Of a DNA stretch of 64,000 nt, positions 1 to 7,995 are shown one piece after another. The notes below the pieces were generated by a model, which worked only from the letters and a program-made list of their open reading frames with translations, ran no database searches and was not told where the DNA came from. The DNA comes from Planctomycetota bacterium (lineage in GTDB: Bacteria > Planctomycetota > Planctomycetia > Gemmatales > Gemmataceae): contig JACPPF010000118.1 of assembly GCA_016191165.1 (NCBI GenBank), positions 1 through 64,000 on the forward strand, in the 5' to 3' direction. How positions within the stretch are numbered: position 1 is the stretch's first letter; every line of letters begins with the position of its first letter. A program made the translations under genes and the position numbers.

Positions 1-41
1 CCGTCGCGAACGTCCTGTTTGAGTTGCTCGAAAGCGTCCAT
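1..41 (-). CDS. possible 5' end of a gene running off the window
   Basis: On the minus strand an ATG at 41 opens a frame that stays open to the window edge. It reads MDAFEQLKQDVRDG, a charged, helical start typical of a cytoplasmic protein. Only 13-14 codons are visible, no strong Shine-Dalgarno precedes it, and no family can be named. It could equally be a chance frame. Confidence 0.3.
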   Translation of the reverse strand, partial: MDAFEQLKQDVRD

Positions 42-138
42 GCCAGCAGCTTAGGAAAACGCCCCGTGCCCAGCTGCGCCAGTTTTGAAAAAAAAGCCCG
101 AAATTTCACTACGCAGGTTTCAGAGAATGGACGACTAC

Positions 139-192
139 CTGGCGCTGGCCCGGTTTGGCCGACGACCAAAAGGATACTGAGCAGGAACGTTT
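139..192. repeat. 54-bp direct repeat, copy 1
   Basis: This is almost identical to 302-355, with one mismatch (gatactgagc against gatacttagc). It begins ctggcgctggcccggtttgg and ends gcaggaacgttt. The 109 bp between the copies and the outer flanks are not similar, so it is a short dispersed repeat and not a simple tandem duplication of a longer unit. Confidence 0.8.
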
Positions 193-301
193 TTGGGTTG
201 CTCGTCCGACGCGCCAATTTTCTTTTCGTCGTCGGCAACCGGTGGTTGTATTACTGCATTGGGAGAGCGGCCGGGTTCAGCCGGGTTTGGCAACGAAACG
301 A

Positions 302-355
302 CTGGCGCTGGCCCGGTTTGGCCGACGACCAAAAGGATACTTAGCAGGAACGTTT
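302..355. repeat. 54-bp direct repeat, copy 2
   Basis: Second copy of the repeat at 139-192. Read on the minus strand, this copy encodes the hydrophobic start MTQTFLLSILLVVGQ of a 75-codon frame (362-135). Copy 1 lies near the end of the same frame but is read in a different phase. Confidence 0.8.
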
Positions 356-910
356 GAGTCATTGGGACCTCGGCCAATAGGTGCGACGATGCGCGGGAAT
401 GCGCATGCGGAGTGTTCGCAGGCCGAGACAGATGCAGGCACATCGCCTGCCGTGCCTACCAGCACCGAGAGTGCTTCCACCCGGTTATCGGCATTTCCTG
501 GATTGCCGCTTTAGCTTGGGTTATTGGCGTTATCGCGAGGACGGCAAAGTCGGCAGCGCTGACGCAAATTGGGCCGACTCAACCTGGTTAATCGCCTGGC
601 GCGCGTCCAAACCGACGAGAAAAGGCGCGCGAGCAAAATACCGGGTTGCGAAATGCGAATAACCGAGAGCGTGAGCGATCGCGAGCCCGGCAGGCGGGCT
701 TTCACCGCCTTTTTGTGAAGAGTCGGGGGGTGCCACGTCGGTTTTTCGCAAGGCATCGTATTTTCCGATGATGGCGTTTGCGTTCCTTGGAGAATTTGCC
801 TAAACTTGTAAGAAATGGATGCTCTTGGCCTTCGCGCGGACACCATTCGGGTAGGGCGTTTTCCGTGTGGGGCGGACCCAGCGCCTGGATTGCATTAACT
901 CCATTTGACC

Positions 911-1444
911 ATGACGGAAGTCATCACCTGCTCGGAATGTCAACGCAAGCTTCAGGTGCCCGAATCCTTTATCGGGCAGATGGTGCAGTGTCCGGAGTGC
1001 GGTCACCAATTCGCGGCCCAGCCGAATCCGAACGCGGTGCAGGCGCAGCCACCGGTGTCCTCGGCAAGCGGCGCTGCGGCGCCCCAAAGGGAAGAGGGCG
1101 CGCGCCGGCGTCGGCCCGTCGATGAGGACGACGACGATTTCGACGACGACTACGTCGATATCCGCCCGATGCGACGCTCCGGGACCCCGCACCGCGGCGG
1201 CATGATCCTCGCCGTGGGCATTTTGGCGTGGGTTTTGTTTCCTTACACGACCTGGATTTGCGGCCCGATTGCCTGGTTCATGGGCAACTCGGATTTGAAC
1301 CAGATTCGCGCCGGTGACATGGACCCGAGTGGCGAAGGCATGGTGCAGGCCGGGCGCGTCCTGGGCATGGTCGCCACCATTGTGAGCGTCGTCTTGATCG
1401 CTGGAATTTGTCTGTTGATTGCGGTCTCCACCGCGCACGGGTAG
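911..1444 (+). CDS. zinc-ribbon (MJ0042-like) membrane protein, DUF4190-like
   Basis: A 177-aa protein. The N-terminus carries a two-knuckle zinc ribbon, ITCSECQRKL then VQCPECGHQF (residues about 5-35). A low-complexity linker rich in Pro, Ala and Arg follows, then an acidic run (EDDDDFDDDYVD), and then two hydrophobic segments flanking a MGNSDLNQIRAGDMD loop, which is typical of DUF4190-like membrane domains. The ATG at 911 was chosen over the TTG at 905 because the ribbon begins at once. The next gene is a paralog 35 bp downstream, so the pair is probably one operon. The role is unknown; the ribbon is presumably cytoplasmic and joined to an inner-membrane anchor. Confidence 0.85.
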   Translation: MTEVITCSECQRKLQVPESFIGQMVQCPECGHQFAAQPNPNAVQAQPPVSSASGAAAPQREEGARRRRPVDEDDDDFDDDYVDIRPMRRSGTPHRGGMILAVGILAWVLFPYTTWICGPIAWFMGNSDLNQIRAGDMDPSGEGMVQAGRVLGMVATIVSVVLIAGICLLIAVSTAHG

Positions 1445-1478
1445 GGGCGTCAAAACAAATTTGGACGGGAAAAAACGC

Positions 1479-2150
1479 ATGTCCCAGTTGATTGCATGTC
1501 CTGAGTGCAAGAAACATCTTCAGGTCCCTGACGAACTGATGGGCAAGAAGGTTCAATGCCCAGAGTGCAAGCACACCTTCACGGCAACGGCGCCTGGCGA
1601 AGGGGACCACAGCAAGACCGGTACAACTTCGTCCGCTCCGCCGCCGCCGCCGCCAAGTTCGCCGGCCTGGGAGAAGGATGACGATCGCTCCTCGTCCAAA
1701 GGGCGCAAGAGAAGCGATGACGGATATGACATCGAAAAACGCCGGGATGATGACGACGACGACGATGAGGATGACGACGACCGCCCGCGCCGACGCAAAC
1801 GCCGGCGCTCGTCCTATCCGGTCAGTCGCGGCAACTATGTCCCGCATCGCGGCGGCATGATTCTCGCCTTCGGAATCATCTCCATTGTCACGAGCATCTT
1901 TATTTTCGGCATCATTGCGTGGATCATGGGCAACAACGACATGGAGGAGATTCGCGCCGGCCGCATGGACCCCGAGGGCGAAGGCATGACTCAGGCCGGC
2001 CGCATCATCGGCATGATCTCGACGATCCTCGGAATCATCGGCATTCTCGCGTGCTGCGCCTATTTCATGTTTATCTTTTTTGTCTTCGGAATGATTGGAG
2101 CGGCTGCCGCGAACAACCCTCGCCGCGTCAACCCGCCGCGACGATTTTAG
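1479..2150 (+). CDS. zinc-ribbon (MJ0042-like) membrane protein, tandem paralog
   Basis: A 223-aa paralog of the preceding gene with the same order: zinc ribbon (IACPECKKHLQVPDELMGKK, then VQCPECKHTF), a disordered linker, and a C-terminal membrane domain with two hydrophobic segments around MGNNDMEEIRAGRMDPEGEG. The linker is longer here, with a Pro-rich stretch, a long acidic run of nine or more Asp/Glu, and basic Arg/Lys patches. The frame extends upstream to 1419, but the ATG at 1479 gives the ribbon directly at the N-terminus and avoids overlap with the upstream gene. It arose by tandem duplication; function unknown. Confidence 0.85.
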   Translation: MSQLIACPECKKHLQVPDELMGKKVQCPECKHTFTATAPGEGDHSKTGTTSSAPPPPPPSSPAWEKDDDRSSSKGRKRSDDGYDIEKRRDDDDDDDEDDDDRPRRRKRRRSSYPVSRGNYVPHRGGMILAFGIISIVTSIFIFGIIAWIMGNNDMEEIRAGRMDPEGEGMTQAGRIIGMISTILGIIGILACCAYFMFIFFVFGMIGAAAANNPRRVNPPRRF

Positions 2151-2205
2151 TTCGACGTTGAACCGATCGCCAAAGGCGGGCGGCTAAACCCGATCGGGAG
2201 ATTTC

Positions 2206-4083
2206 ATGCGCCGTGCCTTCTTCATGGTTCTCGTCGTCCTTTTGGCGGTTGGTAAACCGGCACACGCCCAATCTCCGCGCCAGCCCAATATCGTCTTCAT
2301 CATGGCCGACGATCTCGGCATCAACGACCTCGGCTGTTATGGACGCAAGGATCACAGGACGCCCAACCTCGACAAGCTTGCGAAGCGTGGTCTGCGTTTC
2401 ACGTCGGCGTACGCGGCGGCGTCGATTTGCTCGCCGACACGCGCCTCGATCATGACCGGGCAGTCGCCTGCCAAACTCCGCATCACCACCTTTCTCCCGG
2501 GCCGAGGCGACACCGTGGCCCAGATGCTTTTGCATCCGGACATCAACCAGCAGCTGCCCGCGAGCGCCGCCACCATCGCCGAACTGCTGCGTGCTCTGGG
2601 TTACACGACCGCCTGCATTGGTAAATGGCACCTCGGTGGGAAAGGCGCGCTGCCCACCGAACGCGGGTTCGACCTCTATCATCCCGGGAAGGCGTTCACC
2701 ACGCCATCGGCCACCGAGGGAGGCAAGGGGGAGTACGACCTCACGCTCCGGGCCGAGAAATTTCTCGACGACAACAAGGATCGCCCGTTTTTTCTCTATC
2801 TTTCGCACAACAACCCGCACGTCGTCCTCAACGCCAAGAAGGAATTGATCGCCAAGAATAAGGACGCTTTCAATCCGACTTACGCCGCCATGGTGGAAAC
2901 GCTCGACGACTGCGTGGGCCGAGTTGTCGCCAAGCTCGAAGCCTTGAATCTGATGGAGAACACGATTTTCATCTTCACGTCCGACAACGGCGGCTTGCAC
3001 GTCCTGGAAACCGCCCTCACGCCCGCAACTTTCCATCGACTGTTTCGCGGTGGTAAGGGTTTTCTCTATGAGGGAGGAATTCGTATCCCCCTGATCGTCT
3101 GCTGGCCGGGCCGAATCCCCGCCGGGGGTGCGACCGACGTGCCGGTCATCACCACCGACTGGGCGCCGACCTTCCTCAAGCTGGCGGGCGGCAAGACGCA
3201 GACGAAGTTCGAGGGCATCGACCTGACCGAGTTGCTCCTCAAGGGCAAGGCCCCGTCGCCGCGCGACCTCTTCTGGCATCAGCCGCACTACACCAATCAA
3301 GGTGGGCGACCGGCTGGCGCCATCCGCGCCGGGGCGTGGAAACTCATCGAGCAATACGAAACCGGTGCGTGCGCGCTCTACAACCTGGCCACCGACCTCG
3401 GTGAAACCAAAGACCTGGCCGCCAAAGAACCCGGGCGCGTCGCCGACCTGCGCGGCAAACTCGAAAAATGGCGCCGCGACGTCAAAGCGCAGGAGAACAT
3501 CGCCAACCCCAGCTTCAACGGCAAGCTCTGGCGAAAACTCTATCAGGACGTCGATCCAACGCGCCTGCCGTTTGAAAAGTCCGCCGCCGCGATGGCGCTC
3601 AAGCTAGAACCGTGGCGTAAACTGATGAATGAAGTCGTCGTGCGGCCCAAGCAAAAGAAGAAGACGCCGGCCCACGTCGTGCCTGGCGCCGGCGCCGTTC
3701 TCCTGCACGCGCGCAACGCCAAGGTGCATGGAACCAAACTCCGCTACGAGAGCCCGCCGTACAAGGACACGCTTGGCTTCTGGGTCAACCAGGACGACTG
3801 GGTCGAGTGGACCTTCGCCGTGCCCCAGGCGGGGGTCTTCGAGGTCGAGGTGCTGCAGGCGGCCGGCAAGGGCAGCGGCGGCGCCGAGATTGCCATTGCC
3901 GTGCAAGGCAAAACCTTGACGATGAAGGTCGAGGCGACCGGCCATTTTCAGCGATTCATCCCGCGCACCGCCGGCACGCTCACGCTCGACGCGGGAAAGA
4001 CGACTCTGAGCGTCCGCGCCAAAAGCAAGCCGGGCGTCGCCGTCATGGACCTGCGGCGCCTGACGCTGCGCTCGGCACGATAG
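2206..4083 (+). CDS. secreted sulfatase with C-terminal beta-sandwich domain
   Basis: A 625-aa type I sulfatase of the alkaline phosphatase superfamily, expected to hydrolyse sulfate esters, probably of sulfated polysaccharide. An N-terminal signal peptide ends near AHA-QS (about residue 21). The metal-binding motif IVFIMADDLG has Asp35-Asp36. The formylglycine signature CSPTRAS has Cys75, which an FGly-generating enzyme would have to mature. Other sulfatase motifs include GKWHLGG and FTSDNGG. The catalytic domain ends near residue 470. Residues about 500-625 form an extra beta-rich module resembling carbohydrate-binding or DUF5077-like domains (LGFWVNQDDWVEW). The natural substrate cannot be read from sequence. 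Confidence 0.93.
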   Translation: MRRAFFMVLVVLLAVGKPAHAQSPRQPNIVFIMADDLGINDLGCYGRKDHRTPNLDKLAKRGLRFTSAYAAASICSPTRASIMTGQSPAKLRITTFLPGRGDTVAQMLLHPDINQQLPASAATIAELLRALGYTTACIGKWHLGGKGALPTERGFDLYHPGKAFTTPSATEGGKGEYDLTLRAEKFLDDNKDRPFFLYLSHNNPHVVLNAKKELIAKNKDAFNPTYAAMVETLDDCVGRVVAKLEALNLMENTIFIFTSDNGGLHVLETALTPATFHRLFRGGKGFLYEGGIRIPLIVCWPGRIPAGGATDVPVITTDWAPTFLKLAGGKTQTKFEGIDLTELLLKGKAPSPRDLFWHQPHYTNQGGRPAGAIRAGAWKLIEQYETGACALYNLATDLGETKDLAAKEPGRVADLRGKLEKWRRDVKAQENIANPSFNGKLWRKLYQDVDPTRLPFEKSAAAMALKLEPWRKLMNEVVVRPKQKKKTPAHVVPGAGAVLLHARNAKVHGTKLRYESPPYKDTLGFWVNQDDWVEWTFAVPQAGVFEVEVLQAAGKGSGGAEIAIAVQGKTLTMKVEATGHFQRFIPRTAGTLTLDAGKTTLSVRAKSKPGVAVMDLRRLTLRSAR

Positions 4084-4111
4084 CGATGGGCTTCCACACC
4101 AGCCCGCAACG

Positions 4112-4408
4112 TCAGCCTCCCGCAATCGCGCCAATGATGAAAAACGGCTCGGTCCCTGATGCGATCGCATCGGGCAATGGGACGTCGGGGGAATCGTGGG
4201 AGATGTCTTCCTCGCAGGCGAAGAAACGCAGGAGGGGCCGGCGCTCTTTCGTTACATGATCGCGGATGGTGCCGCACAGCATCGGGTACTGTCTCTCCAG
4301 CGCGTCGAGGATCGAACGCTGCGTGACCGGGCCGGGGACGTCGAGCGTCACCTCGGCGCCGACCTGGGCGAGCGTGCGCAGGTGGTAGGGGAGAATGATT
4401 CGGATCAT
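4112..4408 (-). CDS. MoaD/ThiS-like small sulfur-carrier protein
   Basis: A 98-aa protein with a beta-grasp pattern and a C-terminal Gly-Gly (IIGAIAGG). This is the hallmark of ubiquitin-like sulfur carriers that are adenylated and thiocarboxylated at the last glycine. The N-terminal [15 protein letters not shown] and the middle [11 protein letters not shown] fit MoaD-family folds. No MoaE, ThiF/MoeB or other sulfur-transfer gene is nearby, so the acceptor pathway (molybdopterin, thiamine or another) is open. It lies 27 bp downstream of glgC on the same strand and may be co-transcribed. Confidence 0.75.
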   Translation of the reverse strand: MIRIILPYHLRTLAQVGAEVTLDVPGPVTQRSILDALERQYPMLCGTIRDHVTKERRPLLRFFACEEDISHDSPDVPLPDAIASGTEPFFIIGAIAGG

Positions 4409-4435
4409 GGGGATTCAAGGTCCCGGAGTGCACGT

Positions 4436-5725
4436 TCAAATGGTCGCGCCGTCCAAGACCACGGCGCTGCGCGGGATGATGACGATGCCTTCGCGAATGA
4501 CGAAGTTTGGGCCTTCACCGTTCTTGATCTTGTCCTTGTTGCACAGGCGCACGCCGGCGCCAATGCGGGCGTCCTTGTCGAGAATCGCGTTCTCGATGTT
4601 GGCGCCGTCGCCGATGCCGATGTTGGGCAGGCCGCGGCGGCGGTTGTCGGCTTTTTCCTTGGTGGTCTCATAGCCATCGGCGCCGATGACGACGGTGTCC
4701 TTGATGGTTACGTTCTTGCCAATCTGCGTGCGCACGCCGATGACGCTGCGCGTGATCTTGGCGCCCGCGCCGAGGACGCAGCCGTCGCTGATCAGGGCAT
4801 GATCGAGCGTCGCCGCCGTGGCGCGCATGGCGGGGAGGTAACGCATGCGCGTATAGATGACCCCCTCGGGCGCGTGGAAAACGAAGGGCGGATTGTCGTC
4901 CGTCAACGCCAGGTTGGCTTCGTGATACGATTTCACCGTGCCGACGTCCTCCCAATACCCGTCGAACAGGTGGGCGCAGACGCGATGCGAGTTGATGCTG
5001 CGCGGGAAAATCTCCCGGCCAAAGTCGGCGGCCAGCGGCGGCGCGTTCAAGAGGTGAAACAACGCATCGCGCTTGAACAGGTAGATGCCCATGTTGGCCA
5101 GGAATTCGCGGCCGCCGCTCGCTATGCCACGGGCTTGCATCCATGCCTCGCTCGTGCGCACCGGTTCGAGTTTGTCCCTGGTTTGGGGCTTTTCGACGAA
5201 CGCGGTCACCCGTCCGGCATCGTCGGCGCGCAGCAGTCCGAGCTGGGATGTTTGATCCTCGCGCACGGGCATGACGGCGATGGTCACGTCGGCGTCGGTG
5301 TCGGTGTGGGTTTTCAGGAGGTGCTGGAAGTCCATACGATAAAGTTGATCGCCCGAAAGGATCAACACGTGCTGGCAGGGGTCTTCGTGGATGTAGCGAA
5401 TGTTCTGCCGAACCGCGTCGGCGGTGCCCTGGTACCAGTCGGAGGCCTCGTTGGTTTGCTGGGCGGCCAGGATCTCGACGAAGCCCTTGCTGAATGGGTC
5501 GAATTTGTAGGTGTTGGCAATGTGGCGGTGCAGACTGACCGAAAGAAACTGAGTCAGCACGTAGATGCGGTTGCAATCGCTGTTGATGCAGTTGCTGATC
5601 GGGATGTCGATGAGCCGGTACTTGGCGCCGATCGGGACCGCCGGCTTGCTGCGCAGCATCGTCAGCGGATAAAGGCGGGTTCCGCGCCCGCCGCCCAGAA
5701 TCAAACTCAATACTTCGCGATGCAT
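4436..5725 (-). CDS. glgC: glucose-1-phosphate adenylyltransferase (cyanobacterial/plant-like type)
   Basis: ADP-glucose pyrophosphorylase, 429 aa: ATP plus glucose-1-phosphate gives ADP-glucose for glycogen synthesis. Visible features are the nucleotide-binding start LSLILGGGRGTRLYPLT, the KPAVPIG motif, WYQGTADAVRQN, the GDQLYRMD metal site and a C-terminal left-handed beta-helix of hexapeptide repeats. The C-terminus (IGIGDGANIENAILDKDARI, then a GIVIIP motif) resembles the cyanobacterial and plant enzymes, unlike the second glgC in this window. The ATG at 5725, preceded by GGGAAGG, was chosen over the TTG at 5770 because it gives the canonical family start and length. Confidence 0.93.
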   Translation of the reverse strand: MHREVLSLILGGGRGTRLYPLTMLRSKPAVPIGAKYRLIDIPISNCINSDCNRIYVLTQFLSVSLHRHIANTYKFDPFSKGFVEILAAQQTNEASDWYQGTADAVRQNIRYIHEDPCQHVLILSGDQLYRMDFQHLLKTHTDTDADVTIAVMPVREDQTSQLGLLRADDAGRVTAFVEKPQTRDKLEPVRTSEAWMQARGIASGGREFLANMGIYLFKRDALFHLLNAPPLAADFGREIFPRSINSHRVCAHLFDGYWEDVGTVKSYHEANLALTDDNPPFVFHAPEGVIYTRMRYLPAMRATAATLDHALISDGCVLGAGAKITRSVIGVRTQIGKNVTIKDTVVIGADGYETTKEKADNRRRGLPNIGIGDGANIENAILDKDARIGAGVRLCNKDKIKNGEGPNFVIREGIVIIPRSAVVLDGATI

Positions 5726-5944
5726 ATCGACCTTCCCGTTCCCTTCCGGTGACGTGTTCAATTGCGACAAGATTTACGATATAGTATCAGCGCACGTTCC
5801 GCGCTGGAAAAAGAAATTGTGAAGTTTCTCAAGGAAAAATCGGGCCGTACAATACGCTGCTTACCCGCGGATTTCGCGCGGCGCAACGCCGATCGCAAAT
5901 CGCGGGCCAAGTGACGTGGCCATGGGAATACGGTAGAATCCATC

Positions 5945-6712
5945 ATGCAAATCTCTGGCAACACTTTCTTCGTCAGCGGCGGCGCCTCCGGGTTGGGGGC
6001 CGCGTGTGTTTGTTTGCTCGCGAATTCTGGCGCGAACGTCCTCATCGCCGATCTCAATCGGCCGGCCGGGGAGGCGCTTGCCGCGGAATTGGGCACGCAC
6101 GTCTGCTTCGCGCCGACCGACGTCACCGATGAGGCCAGCGTTCAGGCCGCGGTCGAACTGGCCACGCGAACCTTTGGCGCGCTGCATGGGTCGATTCAAT
6201 GCGCCGGCATCGCTCTGGCCGAGAAAGTTCACGGCAAGGCCGGGCCGAACCCCCTCGCGAGTTTCGTCAAGACGATCCAGATCAACCTCGTCGGCACCTA
6301 CAACGTCTTGCGTCTGACGACAGCGGCGATGATGCAAAACCCGGCCAACGCCGGCGGCGAGCGCGGCGTCGTCATCAACACGGCTTCGGTGGCGGCCTTC
6401 GACGGGCAGATCGGGCAGGCGGCCTACGCGGCCTCCAAAGGCGGCGTCGTCAGCATGACCCTGCCCCTGGCGCGCGAACTGGCCCGGCATGGCATCCGCG
6501 TCGTCACCATCGCGCCGGGAATCTTCGATACTCCGCTCCTGGCGGGCCTGCCCGAACCCGCGCGCTTATCGCTGGCCCAGCAGGTCCCGTTCCCGCCGCG
6601 CCTGGGACGACCCGAGGAGTTTGCCGGCCTCGCCCGCCACATCCTTGAAAACGAGATGCTTAACGGCGAGGTCATCCGCCTGGACGGCGCGATCCGGATG
6701 GCCCCCAAATAG
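5945..6712 (+). CDS. SDR-family 3-hydroxyacyl-CoA dehydrogenase type-2-like
   Basis: A 255-aa classical short-chain dehydrogenase/reductase. The NAD-binding motif SGGASGLGA is near residue 11, an acidic residue at the end of strand 2 (IADLN) implies NAD(H), and the active-site YAASKGG carries the YxxxK pair with an upstream Ser (NTASVAAF). The tail after the active site ([24 protein letters not shown]) closely follows HSD17B10/3-hydroxyacyl-CoA dehydrogenase type 2. The enzyme probably acts in fatty-acid or branched-chain acyl-CoA oxidation in the cytoplasm. It is divergent from glgC. Confidence 0.9.
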   Translation: MQISGNTFFVSGGASGLGAACVCLLANSGANVLIADLNRPAGEALAAELGTHVCFAPTDVTDEASVQAAVELATRTFGALHGSIQCAGIALAEKVHGKAGPNPLASFVKTIQINLVGTYNVLRLTTAAMMQNPANAGGERGVVINTASVAAFDGQIGQAAYAASKGGVVSMTLPLARELARHGIRVVTIAPGIFDTPLLAGLPEPARLSLAQQVPFPPRLGRPEEFAGLARHILENEMLNGEVIRLDGAIRMAPK

Positions 6713-6767
6713 CAAAGGACGCCCAGGGGCGAAGCGCTGCTAGTCCCTGGGATTTGGATCGATTCCC

Positions 6768-7178
6768 ATGTACGAAACCTTCGAACACACCGCCGACCTC
6801 GGCCTGCGCGTTCGCGCCGCCGATCTCGATACGCTTTTCGCCGAGGCAGCCCAGTGCCTGTTCGCCACTATCGTGGAGGACCTGGCGACCGTTCGACCAG
6901 GCCAGCGCATTGACGTGAAACTCGATGCCGATGATCTCTCCTATCTACTCTTCGATTGGCTGCGCGAATTGCTCTACCACTTCGACGCCGAACATCTGCT
7001 GTTTGGTAAATTCGAGGTTCATGTGACCGACGCCGGCTTGACCGGCTGCGCGTGGGGTGAACCGCTCGACCGCTCCCGGCACAACCTCGAACACGAAGTG
7101 AAGGCCATCACCTACCACGGCTTGCACATCGAAAAAACCGGCCCTACCTGGGAAGCGGAAGTGATCGTGGACATCTAG
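6768..7178 (+). CDS. archease (SHS2-fold activator of RtcB RNA ligase)
   Basis: A 136-aa archease-family protein. Recognisable features are the start MYETFEHTADLGLRV, the LLFDWLRELLYHFD helix, the KAITYHGL motif and the C-terminal VIVDI with its terminal acidic residue. In archaea and animals this protein accelerates guanylylation and turnover of the tRNA ligase RtcB, using conserved acidic residues to bind metal. No rtcB gene lies in the window, so a partner elsewhere in the genome is inferred. It lies 55 bp downstream of the SDR gene on the same strand. Confidence 0.9.
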   Translation: MYETFEHTADLGLRVRAADLDTLFAEAAQCLFATIVEDLATVRPGQRIDVKLDADDLSYLLFDWLRELLYHFDAEHLLFGKFEVHVTDAGLTGCAWGEPLDRSRHNLEHEVKAITYHGLHIEKTGPTWEAEVIVDI

Positions 7179-7210
7179 CGAGGTTTCTACCTCAGACCAA
7201 AACAACACAC

Positions 7211-7283
7211 GCATACTAGCCCGAAGCGTAAGCGAGGGATCGCGTGCAACGGAAAACCTCGCTAACGCTTCGGGCTAGTATGC
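7211..7283. terminator. long inverted repeat between convergent genes
   Basis: Two 27-bp arms, 7211-7237 (gcatactagcccgaagcgta...) and 7257-7283, are complementary at 26 of 27 positions, with a 19-nt loop. The site lies between the 3' ends of archease (+) and the next gene (-) and could terminate transcription in both directions. It shares the GAAGCG(T/C)AAGCGA core with the hairpin at 12906-12961, so it belongs to a dispersed palindrome family. Confidence 0.7.
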
Positions 7284-7327
7284 AAACTTGACTCAATCGC
7301 CATGAGTTTCGCGGCGCTTCCCTCGGT

Positions 7328-7882
7328 TTATTCGGTGCGCTGAAAATCCTTCACAACGATCTCGACGCGCTGGCTCGAGCGCATGACGCGGCGAACGTAG
7401 CGAATGACCCGCCCGCTTTCGGGATCGAATGTTGCCGTGACGTAGACCCTTGGAGCACCGGGTTTCGCGTCGTTGTCCATGAAGCGCTGGATGTCGCGGA
7501 AGATTGCGTTCATGCTGCGGAAGATTTTCGGGTCGTCCTTTTGCTCGTCGTTTTTGACGAGCGGCGAGCCGTTCATCAGGGCCTCTCGTACCTCGCCGTT
7601 GCGGACTTTGACATGAAACGTGATTACTTTGTCGTCGGGACTATGTTTTTCAGTGTAAATCATGTCGTAATTTTTGATCTGCTTTTCGTCCCAAAGCCTG
7701 CGGGCTGCCGCCAGTTGCTCGGGCCTGAGTTGAACGCGGAGGTTGAACCAGATCATGAAGACCATGACGCCGATCGACGCCACGACGACGAAAGCAAAGA
7801 AGCTGATCCAGCCCCAGTTATTGCGCGGGCGGGCGGGTTTCGGCTGGGAAATGGTGCTGTCGCTCATCGGTAAGTTTCTCAT
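7328..7882 (-). CDS. membrane-anchored hypothetical protein, DUF6174-like
   Basis: A 184-aa protein. A short Pro-rich cytoplasmic N-terminus precedes one transmembrane helix (WISFFAFVVVASIGVMVFMI, about residues 25-45). The rest, probably extracytoplasmic, has the pattern LWDEKQIKNYDMIY and VRNGEVREALMNG with a closing beta region that includes DPESGRVIRYV. This resembles DUF6174, a small domain of unknown function. A second ATG at residue 6 (7867) is possible. It is transcribed in the same direction as the second glgC, upstream of it. Confidence 0.75.
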   Translation of the reverse strand: MRNLPMSDSTISQPKPARPRNNWGWISFFAFVVVASIGVMVFMIWFNLRVQLRPEQLAAARRLWDEKQIKNYDMIYTEKHSPDDKVITFHVKVRNGEVREALMNGSPLVKNDEQKDDPKIFRSMNAIFRDIQRFMDNDAKPGAPRVYVTATFDPESGRVIRYVRRVMRSSQRVEIVVKDFQRTE

Positions 7883-7995
7883 CCTGGACCGTTTGCCCGG
7901 ATACCCGAAGGGGTGCGCGGGTAGTTATCCCTCGCATTCGCGGCTCGCACTGCCCGCGCTCCCCTTCGGGTCGCGGCTAAACGAAACGGCGGCCT

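Larger units (their letters stand above)
42..910. other. gene-poor stretch with a short direct repeat
   Basis: No convincing gene was found here on either strand. The stretch holds the 54-bp direct repeat described separately. Near 660-710 it holds a palindromic segment (gagagcgtgagcgatcg and the gcccggcaggcgggc hairpin) that resembles the intergenic repeats elsewhere in the window. A signal-peptide-like frame lies at 362-135 (minus) but has no recognisable mature domain. The segment just before 911 is presumably the promoter region of the first zinc-ribbon gene. Confidence 0.5.

Noticed and set aside
135-362. 75-codon minus-strand frame with a signal-like start
   Set aside because: The hydrophobic start is real but it arises from the 54-bp repeat. 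The remainder is Pro-rich with no domain, and copy 1 of the repeat is read in another phase, so it is not listed as a gene.
4196-5752. 518-codon plus-strand frame opposite glgC
   Set aside because: Antisense shadow of a high-GC gene. Its product is low-complexity Ala/Val/Asp-rich, and the minus-strand GlgC is unmistakable.
5761-5800. Sigma-70-like promoter upstream of glgC/SDR (ttgcga ... tatagt)
   Set aside because: The spacing between the two boxes is about 12 bp, too short for a standard promoter, and no other support was seen.
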